This document shows, piece by piece, positions 50,995 to 59,297 of a DNA stretch of 64,000 bases. The stretch is taken from NCBI GenBank assembly GCA_017509255.1, contig JAFWQA010000001.1, positions 1-64,000 of the forward strand. The letters run 5' to 3'. Position numbers and translations under genes: made by a program. The notes beneath the pieces are model-generated. The model had not been told where the DNA came from, searched no databases, and saw only the letters and a list, made by a program, of their open reading frames with translations. Within the stretch, counting starts at the first letter, position 1; every line of letters begins with the position of its first letter. This stretch comes from Clostridia bacterium. GTDB taxonomy: Bacteria > Bacillota > Clostridia > Christensenellales > Aristaeellaceae.

Positions 50995-53046
50995 GTGTTC
51001 CGTCGGAGAAGCCGGGAAGGGCAGAAGAACGGATTTCATATACGACACTGGCAGCTGATCGCGGCAATGCTGATCCTGTGGGATATCATGGCGGTTACCG
51101 CCTCCTATTTTCTGGCGCTTCTGATCCGCTTTGACGGAGTTTATTCGGATATTCCGGCAGTTTATTTAAAAGCCTTTTCCTATATCGCGCCCGGATATGC
51201 CGTTTTCTGCATCATCGTGTTCTGGCTTTTCCGGCTTTATACGAGCATGTGGAGGTTCGCCAGCTACCGGGAGCTGTTTAACGGCATCCTGGCCACCGGC
51301 GTGGCAACGGTGATCCATACGGTCGTGATCACGCTGATCATCCAGGCGATATCAAAACGCCGTGACCGGATGCCGATGTCCTATTATCTGACGGGTCCGG
51401 TGATCCAGTTTTTCCTGACAATGGGCGTCCGGTTTACATACCGCTTCCTTCTTCTGCTGCGCGGAAAACGCCGGGAAGAAAAAAGCGGCGGCAAGCGCGT
51501 GATGATCATCGGCGCGGGGGAGACCGGCCGGCTGATCCTGCGGGATATCAACCATACGCCGGACACGACGGACCGGGTCGTCTGCGTGATCGATGACAAC
51601 GAAAACAAATGGAAGCGGCGCATCGACGGGGTTCCGGTCGTGGGAGGCCGGAACGACATCCAGAAAATGGCGGAAAGATACCGGGTGGATAAGATCTATT
51701 TCGCGATCCCATCCGCCACACCGGAACAGCGCAGGGATATCCTGAAGCTGTGCAGCGAGACGGGCTGTGAGCTCAAGCAGCTGCCGGGGATCGCCCAGCT
51801 GGCCAACGGAGAGATCAGCGTCAGCCGGATGAAGAACGTCTCCGTGGAGGATCTGCTTGGCCGGGAACCGATCTGCCCCGATCTGACGGACGTTTTTGAA
51901 ATGATCCACGGAAAGCGCGTGCTGGTCACCGGCGGCGGAGGAAGCATCGGATCGGAGCTTTGCCGGCAGATCGCCGCGCATGAACCGGAGCAGCTGGTCA
52001 TCTTCGATATCTATGAAAACAACGCTTACGCGATCCAGCTGGAGCTGAAGCAGAAATATCCGGAGCTGAATCTGGTGACCCTGATCGGCTCTGTCCGGGA
52101 CAGCCGGAAGGTTTTTGACCTGTTTGAGACCTATAAGCCTCAGATCGTCTATCACGCGGCAGCCCACAAGCATGTTCCCCTGATGGAGGACAGCCCGTGC
52201 GAGGCGATCAAGAACAATGCCATCGGCACCTACAAAACGGCGTATGCCGCGATGGTCCACGGGACGGAGCGCTTTGTTCTGATCAGCACGGACAAGGCCG
52301 TCAATCCGACCAATATTATGGGCGCCAGCAAGCGGCTGTGCGAAATGATCATACAGAGCTTTGACGCGAAGATCAAAGCGGGAAAAGCGGCGGACATACC
52401 GCAGCTCTTCACGCATCCGGGCAGCCGTGAGGCAACGGTGACGGTCGGGGTGCTGAAGGATATCAGGACGGAGTTTGTAGCCGTCCGTTTCGGCAATGTT
52501 CTCGGAAGCAACGGTTCCGTGATCCCGCTTTTCCGGAAACAGATCGAGCAGGGAGGGCCGGTAACGGTCACGCATCCGGACATTATCCGGTATTTTATGA
52601 CGATTCCCGAGGCGGTCAGCCTGGTGATGCTGGCGGGCAGCTTTGCCCACGGCGGAGAGATCTTTGTGCTGGATATGGGCAGCCCCGTCAGGATCGACGA
52701 CCTGGCGAGGAATCTGATCCGGCTGAGCGGGTTCAAACCGGACATCGATATCAAAATCGAATATACAGGCCTCCGCCCCGGTGAAAAGCTGTATGAGGAA
52801 AAGCTGATGGCGGAGGAAGGACTGCAGAAAACGGAGAACGACCTGATCCATATCGGAAAACCTGTGGCCTTTGACGTGGATGCTTTCCTGGGCCGGCTGG
52901 AGGAGCTGATGATCGCGGCTTATAAGAACAAGAACGATATCAAGGAACGTGTCAAAGCAATGGTCAGCACATACCGCCCCGCTGCAGAAAAAGCGGAAGA
53001 GGAAGGAACGGCCCCCGACGGGAAAAAGGAAGGTGCGGCGCTATGA
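50995..53046 (+). CDS. Membrane-bound nucleotide-sugar 4,6-dehydratase (CapD/PglF/EpsC family)
   Basis: The 683-residue protein has four N-terminal membrane helices (about 15-140), a CoA-binding-like Rossmann domain (about 160-280; KRVMIIGAGETGRLILRDI), and a short-chain dehydrogenase domain (about 300-640). The latter has GKRVLVTGGGGSIGSELCRQI, HAAAHKHVPLMED and NIMGASKRLCEM. The Met-xxx-Lys in place of Tyr-xxx-Lys is typical of PglF/FlaA1-type UDP-GlcNAc 4,6-dehydratases. The likely reaction is UDP-GlcNAc to a UDP-4-keto-6-deoxy sugar, which the aminotransferase two genes later could aminate. GTG start with GAGGGGG upstream. The stop overlaps the next start by four bases. Confidence 0.92.
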   Translation: MFRRRSREGQKNGFHIRHWQLIAAMLILWDIMAVTASYFLALLIRFDGVYSDIPAVYLKAFSYIAPGYAVFCIIVFWLFRLYTSMWRFASYRELFNGILATGVATVIHTVVITLIIQAISKRRDRMPMSYYLTGPVIQFFLTMGVRFTYRFLLLLRGKRREEKSGGKRVMIIGAGETGRLILRDINHTPDTTDRVVCVIDDNENKWKRRIDGVPVVGGRNDIQKMAERYRVDKIYFAIPSATPEQRRDILKLCSETGCELKQLPGIAQLANGEISVSRMKNVSVEDLLGREPICPDLTDVFEMIHGKRVLVTGGGGSIGSELCRQIAAHEPEQLVIFDIYENNAYAIQLELKQKYPELNLVTLIGSVRDSRKVFDLFETYKPQIVYHAAAHKHVPLMEDSPCEAIKNNAIGTYKTAYAAMVHGTERFVLISTDKAVNPTNIMGASKRLCEMIIQSFDAKIKAGKAADIPQLFTHPGSREATVTVGVLKDIRTEFVAVRFGNVLGSNGSVIPLFRKQIEQGGPVTVTHPDIIRYFMTIPEAVSLVMLAGSFAHGGEIFVLDMGSPVRIDDLARNLIRLSGFKPDIDIKIEYTGLRPGEKLYEEKLMAEEGLQKTENDLIHIGKPVAFDVDAFLGRLEELMIAAYKNKNDIKERVKAMVSTYRPAAEKAEEEGTAPDGKKEGAAL

Positions 53047-54047
53047 ACAAAACGGAGAAAAGAAACTGGATCGTCAAGCGGTCCCTGCTGGTACTGTTTG
53101 ACGTTTTTGCGGCTGTTTTTTCCTATTTTATCACACTTGTGGTCCGCTTTTATGTAAACGGAGAGTTCAGGGCCATCGCGCTGGACAGATATCTTCCGGC
53201 ATTCTGGCGCTTCATACCGTGGTACGCGGTCCTGACAGTCCTCATATTCTTTGTTTTCCGGCTCTACAACAGCCGCTGGCGGCATGCCGGGCTGCATGAT
53301 CTGAACCGGATCCTGCTGGCGAATCTCGTGACGGCGGCGGTACAGGTGGCCGGCACGCTGCTTTTTGTGCAGCGGATGCCGGTCACTTATTATGTCATCG
53401 GGGCTGTTATTCAGACAGTCCTGATCATCCTGTCCCGTTTTTCCTACCGGATCCTGGTGGCGGAAAGCGCGCATCTTCGGAAGAACAACCTGAATGTGAT
53501 GATCGTGGGCATCGGGGAAACGGGCCGGATCCTGCGGCGGCAGATCGAAAACAACAACATCGCGAAGCCGGTGGTGATCTTTGCCTACAATGACCGGAGC
53601 GAGAACGGCATGCTGGACGGTATCCCGGTGGTCAACGACCTGGAGAAGATCCCGGAATACATCAAAAAGTATCAGGTCCAGTGTGTGATCCTTGCGGACT
53701 CCATCCTGCCCTCCGAGGTCCGGGAAAAGATCCGGCTTCAGTGTGAAGGAACGGAGATCCAGGATTTCTCCGGGTATCTCCAGAATGAGGGCCCGGGGCT
53801 CACCCCGGCGAAGGTGCTGGAGTATACCGGAGGAGGGGTGATCATTGCCGCGGACGGCGCGGAAAACCGCTTCAACAATGCCGAGCAGGCGCTGATGGCG
53901 CTTCACGGGAAATACAATGTGGACCGGATCAGCGCCGAAGGAGACGCCCTGCGGCTGGAGCTCTCGCCCGTGAAGCTCAACGACCTGAGCAAGGCGTGGG
54001 TCAAAGCAACGGAAAAAGAAACCGGCGAAGAAATCAGCTTCTTCTGA
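53043..54047 (+). CDS. Truncated paralogue of the 4,6-dehydratase lacking the SDR domain
   Basis: The 334-residue protein matches the N-terminal half of the preceding one: four membrane helices (about 12-135; VKRSLLVLFDVFAAVFSYFI) and the CoA-binding-like Rossmann domain (NLNVMIVGIGETGRILRRQI). It then ends with an unrelated short tail (about 260-334) instead of a dehydratase. The frame is intact, with an ATGA overlap to the preceding gene, so this is a designed domain set rather than a frameshift remnant. It may form a heteromer with, or regulate, the full-length enzyme. Function unproven. Confidence 0.82.
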   Translation: MNKTEKRNWIVKRSLLVLFDVFAAVFSYFITLVVRFYVNGEFRAIALDRYLPAFWRFIPWYAVLTVLIFFVFRLYNSRWRHAGLHDLNRILLANLVTAAVQVAGTLLFVQRMPVTYYVIGAVIQTVLIILSRFSYRILVAESAHLRKNNLNVMIVGIGETGRILRRQIENNNIAKPVVIFAYNDRSENGMLDGIPVVNDLEKIPEYIKKYQVQCVILADSILPSEVREKIRLQCEGTEIQDFSGYLQNEGPGLTPAKVLEYTGGGVIIAADGAENRFNNAEQALMALHGKYNVDRISAEGDALRLELSPVKLNDLSKAWVKATEKETGEEISFF

Positions 54048-54070
54048 TCAAGGAAAGGAACAGGGTGGAT

Positions 54071-55381
54071 ATGAACAGGGAAAAATACCTTTCGGATCCC
54101 CGTTTCCGGGGAATCAAGCCGTTCCCTTCCAAGGTCTGGCTCTCCAGCCCGACCATGCACGGAGAAGAAATGGCCTATGTCACCGAAGCGATCGAGACCA
54201 ACTGGGTCAGTACGGTCGGCGCAAATATCAACGAGCTGGAAAAAGCGGTCGCGGATTATCTGGGCATGCAGTACGCGGTGGCGCTGACCTGCGGGACCGC
54301 CGCGCTGCATATGTGCGTCAAGCTGGCGGCGGAGCGGATCAATCCCGGCGCGGCTCCGGGGAACGGACTTCTGGGGCACAGAGTATTCTGCTCGGACATG
54401 ACCTTTGACGCCAGCGTCAACCCGATCCTTTACGAGGGCGGCGAACCGATCTTTATTGATACGGAAGCGGATACCTGGAATATGGATCCGGTGAGCCTTG
54501 AAAAAGCGTTTGAAATGTATCCGGACGTGAAGCTGGTCGTACTGGCGCACCTCTACGGCGTACCGGCAAAGATGGACGAGATCGTCGGCATCTGCCGGAA
54601 ACACGGCGCGCTGATCGTGGAGGACGCCGCGGAGGCGATGGGCGCGAAATATACCGGATCCGTGGTGTCCGGCATGTGCGGCTGCTTCGGGGACTTTTCC
54701 GCGGTCAGCTTTAACGGGAACAAAATCATTACCGGCAGCTCCGGCGGGATGTTTGTGACAAACGACCGGGCGGATGCCGAAAAGGTCCGCAAATGGAGCA
54801 CACAGTCGCGCGAAGCGGCTCCGTGGTATCAGCATGAGGAGCTCGGATATAATTACCGGATGAGCAACATCATTGCCGGAGTGGCCAGGGGAAATATGCT
54901 TCATATCGATGAGCATATCCGGCAGAAGAGAGAGATCTACGAGCGCTACAGGGAAGGGCTCCGGGATCTGCCGGTGACCGTCAATCCCTTCGAAAGCAAA
55001 AGCACCCCGAATTACTGGCTCTCCTGCCTGCTGATCGATGAGAAAGCCATGTGCAGCCAGGTCCGGGGGGACAAAGATTATATGTATGAAACCGAACCGG
55101 GAAAAAGCTGCCCGCAGGAGATCCTGGATGCTGTTTCCGCTTTCAACGCGGAGGGCCGGCCGATCTGGAAGCCCATGCACATGCAGCCGATCTACCGCAT
55201 GAGCGGCTTTATCGTCCGGGACGGAAACGGCAGAGCCCGATCCAACGCCTACATAGCCGGAGACGGGGCGGATATCGGAGCGGATATTTTCCGCAGAGGC
55301 GCCTGCCTGCCCAGTGACAACAAGATGACACCCGAGCAGCAGGCGGTCGTGATCGATATTATTCACCGGTGTTTTGAGTGA
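54071..55381 (+). CDS. DegT/DnrJ/EryC1/StrS aminotransferase
   Basis: A 436-residue PLP-dependent sugar aminotransferase. Family marks are ETNWVSTVGANINELEKAVADYLG, ALTCGTAALHMCVKLA, VEDAAEAMGAKYTG and the PLP-binding Lys at about 218 in SFNGNKIITGSSGGM. It should transfer an amino group from glutamate to the keto sugar made by the dehydratase, as PglE and related enzymes do. An insertion around 320-360 is longer than usual. ATG 54071 is preferred, with AAAGGAACAGGG upstream; a GTG two codons earlier is possible. It lies 23 bases after the truncated paralogue. Confidence 0.93.
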   Translation: MNREKYLSDPRFRGIKPFPSKVWLSSPTMHGEEMAYVTEAIETNWVSTVGANINELEKAVADYLGMQYAVALTCGTAALHMCVKLAAERINPGAAPGNGLLGHRVFCSDMTFDASVNPILYEGGEPIFIDTEADTWNMDPVSLEKAFEMYPDVKLVVLAHLYGVPAKMDEIVGICRKHGALIVEDAAEAMGAKYTGSVVSGMCGCFGDFSAVSFNGNKIITGSSGGMFVTNDRADAEKVRKWSTQSREAAPWYQHEELGYNYRMSNIIAGVARGNMLHIDEHIRQKREIYERYREGLRDLPVTVNPFESKSTPNYWLSCLLIDEKAMCSQVRGDKDYMYETEPGKSCPQEILDAVSAFNAEGRPIWKPMHMQPIYRMSGFIVRDGNGRARSNAYIAGDGADIGADIFRRGACLPSDNKMTPEQQAVVIDIIHRCFE

Positions 55382-55390
55382 GGCAATAAG

Positions 55391-56050
55391 ATGAATGTAT
55401 TGGTAATTGCGCCGCACAGGGACGATGAGATCATCGGGGTCGGCGGAACGCTGCTGAAACGGAAGGCCGCGGGAGACCGGGTAACGGTCTGTGTGGTAAC
55501 GGCGAGGGAAGGGATGGAGCTTCCTCCCGGTACGCAGAGGATCCATCAGGAAATGAAGGAAGCGCATGCCTTCTGCCGTTTTGATGAATATATCGGTTTT
55601 CCTTTCTGGGCGAATAATCTGGAGAATTTCCCGAGGGGCGAACTGAACAAGGCATTTTACGACGCGATCGTAAAGACGCAGCCGGAAGAGGTTTATCTGC
55701 CTTTCTGGGGAGATATGCAGAAGGATCATCAGATCACGACCGAGGCGGCCATGGTGGCGCTGCGGGAAAAGTACGATCATCCCGTAAAAAGGATCTACGC
55801 CTATGAGACGCTTTCCGAAACGGGGATCAGTCTCCCGACGGAAAACAACGCCTTTATTCCGAATGTTTTTGAGGATATTACGGATTATCTGGAGGACAAG
55901 AAAAAGGCGCTCGGTTTTTATAAATCCCAGGTCCATCCCTTCCCGGACCTTCGCTCGCCGGAGACGGTGGAAGCCCTGGCCCGGGTCAGGGGCGCCACGG
56001 TCAACGTGAAAGCGGCGGAAGCGTTTATGCTCATTCGGGAAACGAAATGA
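55391..56050 (+). CDS. PIG-L family deacetylase
   Basis: The 219-residue protein starts with the PIG-L signature VLVIAPHRDDEIIGVGG (the usual PHPDDE written PHRDDE, keeping His and both acidic metal ligands). WGDMQKDHQITTEAA supplies the second His motif. The family are zinc N-deacetylases acting on GlcNAc-type substrates or on small thiol conjugates. In a polysaccharide operon the likely task is to remove an acetyl group from an amino sugar, freeing an amine. No signal peptide, so it acts in the cytoplasm. Its stop overlaps the next start by four bases. Confidence 0.92.
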   Translation: MNVLVIAPHRDDEIIGVGGTLLKRKAAGDRVTVCVVTAREGMELPPGTQRIHQEMKEAHAFCRFDEYIGFPFWANNLENFPRGELNKAFYDAIVKTQPEEVYLPFWGDMQKDHQITTEAAMVALREKYDHPVKRIYAYETLSETGISLPTENNAFIPNVFEDITDYLEDKKKALGFYKSQVHPFPDLRSPETVEALARVRGATVNVKAAEAFMLIRETK

Positions 56051-56781
56051 GACAACAGAAAGAAAGAACGGCAGACACGATGGTTTACAGAGCAGTCAAA
56101 CGTTTGTTCGACATTCTGAGTTCAGCACTTGCTATCCTCGTTACCTCCCCCCTCTGGCTGATCATCGCGGCGGGGATCAGACTGTCCAGCAAGGGGCCGG
56201 TATTCTATAAGGCGGACCGGATCGGGAAAAACAATCAGCCTTTTACCCTGTATAAATTCAGGTCCATGCATGTATATCATCCGCGCGAGGATCAAAAGGG
56301 CGAACAGCGGGAGGGCGGATATATCGCCAATGAAGACCGCATTTTCCCGTTTGGCCGGGTCCTCCGGAAAAGTAAGCTGGATGAGCTGCCCCAGCTGCTG
56401 AATATCCTGGCGGGACAGATGTCGGTCGTGGGTCCGCGCCCGATCACGGAAGCGGGTGTGAAAAAGCATTATCTGGGGAAATATGACAACGTTCTGAGCG
56501 TCCGTCCCGGCCTGGCCGGCCTGGACAGCCTTTTCGACTATGCTCACGGAGAACTGGTCGTGAAGGACAACGATGAGTTTGACAGAAAGATCGCGCCGGT
56601 GAGGGACTGCCTTGCAAGCATTTACGTGAGCAGGAGAAGCATCGGACTGGACCTGTACTGTATCGGCAGGACCGTGAAGCTCATATTTGAAGTGATGGTG
56701 CTGAAAAGGAAGGACTTTGCCTATACTTCCTATGAAAAAGAGGCGGAAGAAAAGGTATTCGGCCTGAAAGAAAGCAAGTAA
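56047..56781 (+). CDS. Phosphoglycosyl transferase (bacterial sugar transferase)
   Basis: The 244-residue protein is an initiating enzyme that moves a sugar-1-phosphate from a nucleotide sugar to undecaprenyl phosphate. A re-entrant membrane segment lies at about 18-42 (FDILSSALAILVTSPLWLI). The catalytic region has FTLYKFRSMHV, LRKSKLDELPQLLNILAG and MSVVGPRPITEAGV, all hallmark elements of the monotopic PglC/WcaJ catalytic domain. Lacking the extra N-terminal helices of WcaJ, it is the small PglC-like type. It probably loads the first sugar of the repeat unit. Confidence 0.95.
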   Translation: MRQQKERTADTMVYRAVKRLFDILSSALAILVTSPLWLIIAAGIRLSSKGPVFYKADRIGKNNQPFTLYKFRSMHVYHPREDQKGEQREGGYIANEDRIFPFGRVLRKSKLDELPQLLNILAGQMSVVGPRPITEAGVKKHYLGKYDNVLSVRPGLAGLDSLFDYAHGELVVKDNDEFDRKIAPVRDCLASIYVSRRSIGLDLYCIGRTVKLIFEVMVLKRKDFAYTSYEKEAEEKVFGLKESK

Positions 56782-56801
56782 CAGAAAGGCGGAAGCTGAA
56801 A

Positions 56802-57962
56802 ATGGATTTTACAAAGCTGCGGGTATTGGTCATGGATGGCGGAGGAAAGCAGACTCTTGCCATGGTACGAGGCCTGAAGGATATCGGATGTCATGTAACT
56901 GTGCTTTGCAACAGCAAAATGGATACCTGCTATGTATCCAAAAAGCCGGACGAGAAGATCGTCAATCCTATTCTGCCGGAACGGAATGAAGAAGCGCTGA
57001 AGTTTCTTCTGGATTTAGTAGCAACCGGGAAATACGATGTTCTTATGCCTATCGGAGAACTCAGCACCAACTTTATCACGGATCACGAAGAAGAATTCAA
57101 AAAATATGTCAAACTGGCCTGCGCTCCCCGGGACACCTATATCAAGGCGTTCAACAAACAAACAACTTTCGACCAGGCGATGAAATCCGGAATTCCGTGT
57201 CCTTATACGAGACAAAGCAATCAGGATATAGAGGATTTTCTGCAGCACTGCAGATTTCCTATTATTATAAAACCGCGTCAGGGCCTTGGATCCATCGGTT
57301 TTCATAAATTTGAAACTGAACAAGAATTCAGGGAGCGTTTAGAGAATGACCCCTCTTTTAATCCTGATGATTATGTGGTTCAGGAGTTTGTGAAGTTCAA
57401 TAATCGAATAGGGACAAACCTGTTTGTAGATCAGAAGGGAAATATTTGCTCTTCTTATGCGGTTGATGTACTGCGCTGGTTTCCGATCGATGCCGGAGCA
57501 GGCGTCCTGATCGTGACTGTGGATGCGCATGAGGTCCTTCAATATGCAGGCAAACTGCTCCAGGATCTCGGGTGGCAGGGATTTGCCAATGTAGCCTTCA
57601 TGGTAGACGCTGAAACCGGGGAACCGAGACTGCTTGAAATCAACGGCAGAATTCCGGCCAGCGTAAAGATGGCATATATGTGCGGCTGCAACATATCCCG
57701 ACAGCTGCTGGAAATGATATATGACGAAGACGTCATTCAGTACCCGGAAAACAATAAATTCGGCATGTATATCAGGCATCTGGATACGGATCTGGTCTGG
57801 TTCTTCAAGTCTCCAAACCGGTTCAGGACGAAACCGTCCTGGTTCAGCTGGAAAAACACACAGGAGATTCTGTACAGCAAGGATGACAAGAAGCCGTTTT
57901 TTTTCCATTTGTTTCAGAAGTTTTTCAATTTCAGCAAGATCATGAAAAGAAAAGCCCATTGA
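56802..57962 (+). CDS. ATP-grasp ligase in polysaccharide cluster (1)
   Basis: The 386-residue protein is of the CarB-like ATP-grasp type. A pre-grasp Rossmann region starts with LRVLVMDGGGKQTLAMVRGL. The ATP-binding part has FPIIIKPRQGLGSIGFHKF, then YVVQEFVKFNN. The metal-binding Glu-x-Asn is in PRLLEINGRIPAS. These enzymes form amide bonds, often between an amino acid and an amine. The amine could be an amino-sugar intermediate of this cluster, which is inference. The C-terminal 60 residues are aromatic and basic and could touch the membrane. It is A+T-richer than the genes before it. The next gene is a second ATP-grasp ligase. Confidence 0.82.
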   Translation: MDFTKLRVLVMDGGGKQTLAMVRGLKDIGCHVTVLCNSKMDTCYVSKKPDEKIVNPILPERNEEALKFLLDLVATGKYDVLMPIGELSTNFITDHEEEFKKYVKLACAPRDTYIKAFNKQTTFDQAMKSGIPCPYTRQSNQDIEDFLQHCRFPIIIKPRQGLGSIGFHKFETEQEFRERLENDPSFNPDDYVVQEFVKFNNRIGTNLFVDQKGNICSSYAVDVLRWFPIDAGAGVLIVTVDAHEVLQYAGKLLQDLGWQGFANVAFMVDAETGEPRLLEINGRIPASVKMAYMCGCNISRQLLEMIYDEDVIQYPENNKFGMYIRHLDTDLVWFFKSPNRFRTKPSWFSWKNTQEILYSKDDKKPFFFHLFQKFFNFSKIMKRKAH

Positions 57963-58002
57963 GCAGGAAGCAGAAAGTCTGAAAAGGAGACACAGTATAC
58001 TG

Positions 58003-59226
58003 ATGAAAGCGATGGTAGTAGCCGGAGGTATTCCGCAGATCGAGTTGATCCGGCAGCTGAAAGACAGGGGCATCGTGACCGTACTGGTGGACGGAAGCGC
58101 TTCCGCGCTGGCTGTTCCGTACGCGGATATTTTTTATCATGTCAATATCTTTGACATTGAAGCCGTGAAAAGCATAGCCGTCAGGGAGGAAGTCGATTTT
58201 CTGATCACCGTCTGCGCGGACCAGGTGCTGCTGGTGGTGGCCCAGATCTCGGAAATGCTCGGCTTGCCGTGCTATATTGATTATAAAACAGCGCAGGACG
58301 TTTCAGACAAAATCCGGATGAAACGGATTTTTCGGGAAAACGGGATCCCGACCACAGATTATGTAGAACTTCAATCACTGAACATGGAAAAAATCAGCCG
58401 CCTGAGTTATCCGATGGTCGTCAAGCCTGTGGATGCTTACAGCTCCAAAGGTGTGCGAAAGGCCGAGAACGCGGAGGAACTGAGGCGGTATTACGCGGAG
58501 GCTGAGCAGATCAGCAGAAGCGGAGGAGTGATCGTAGAAGAATACTTCGAAGGCGAGGAAATCAGCGTAGACGCTTTTGTCCTGGACGGAAAGGCGAAGG
58601 TACTGGCTGTTACTAACAGCGATAAGGTTAAGGACAGGGACCGTTTTGTGATTTTCCGCGGGAAATATCCGGCGAAAGCTTCCCCTGCGGTGCTAAAGCA
58701 GATCGATGAAATCGCGCAGAAAATAGCGGATGCTTTCGGTCTGGTGAATGCGCCGCTTCTGATCCAGCTTCTGCATAACGGGGATCGGGTATCTGTTCTG
58801 GAATTCTGCGCCAGGACGGGCGGCAATATGAAATGGCTGCTGATCAAATATTCCTGCGGGGTGGACGTGATCAAGGCCACGGTGGATATTACACTGGGCA
58901 AAAAGCCGGATCTGACCGTCAGAGATACAGGCAATAAAATCGTGGTGAACGATTTCATCTATTGCTATCCGGGTGTGTTTGATCATTTTGAAGGCTTTGA
59001 AGAGCTGGTTCAGCAGGGAACAATCAACGAGTTTCACCCCGTCCGTGTCAAAGGGACAGAGATGAGAGGCGTTACAAGCAGCAGCGACCGGATCGCTGGA
59101 ATGAATATTCTCGCTTCATCCGTTGAGGATTTCAATCAGAAGCAGAGAAGGATCCTTGATTCCGTAAAGGTCATCAGCACAGACGGAACCGATATGCTGA
59201 GAAGAGATCTTTTGACGGACCTATAA
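58003..59226 (+). CDS. ATP-grasp ligase in polysaccharide cluster (2)
   Basis: The 407-residue protein has a full ATP-grasp layout: N-terminal AMVVAGGIPQIELIRQLKDR, a TVCADQVLLVVAQISEML region, the ATP-binding YPMVVKPVDAYSSKGVR with a VIVEEYFEGEEISVDAF lid, and a metal-binding element VLEFCARTGGN. It resembles PurK/carnosine-synthase-like amide ligases and is quite different from its neighbour, so the two probably have distinct substrates. The ribosome site AAGGAG lies rather far (about 14 bases) from the ATG. Forty bases separate it from the preceding gene. Likely role: attachment of an amino acid or similar acid to a glycan precursor; not proven. Confidence 0.83.
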   Translation: MKAMVVAGGIPQIELIRQLKDRGIVTVLVDGSASALAVPYADIFYHVNIFDIEAVKSIAVREEVDFLITVCADQVLLVVAQISEMLGLPCYIDYKTAQDVSDKIRMKRIFRENGIPTTDYVELQSLNMEKISRLSYPMVVKPVDAYSSKGVRKAENAEELRRYYAEAEQISRSGGVIVEEYFEGEEISVDAFVLDGKAKVLAVTNSDKVKDRDRFVIFRGKYPAKASPAVLKQIDEIAQKIADAFGLVNAPLLIQLLHNGDRVSVLEFCARTGGNMKWLLIKYSCGVDVIKATVDITLGKKPDLTVRDTGNKIVVNDFIYCYPGVFDHFEGFEELVQQGTINEFHPVRVKGTEMRGVTSSSDRIAGMNILASSVEDFNQKQRRILDSVKVISTDGTDMLRRDLLTDL

Positions 59227-59297
59227 GAAGAAACGATTCGTGAGAAACGGAATCAAACAAGAGAAACCCAATCAATTACCGAGATGGAGGTCAGCCT

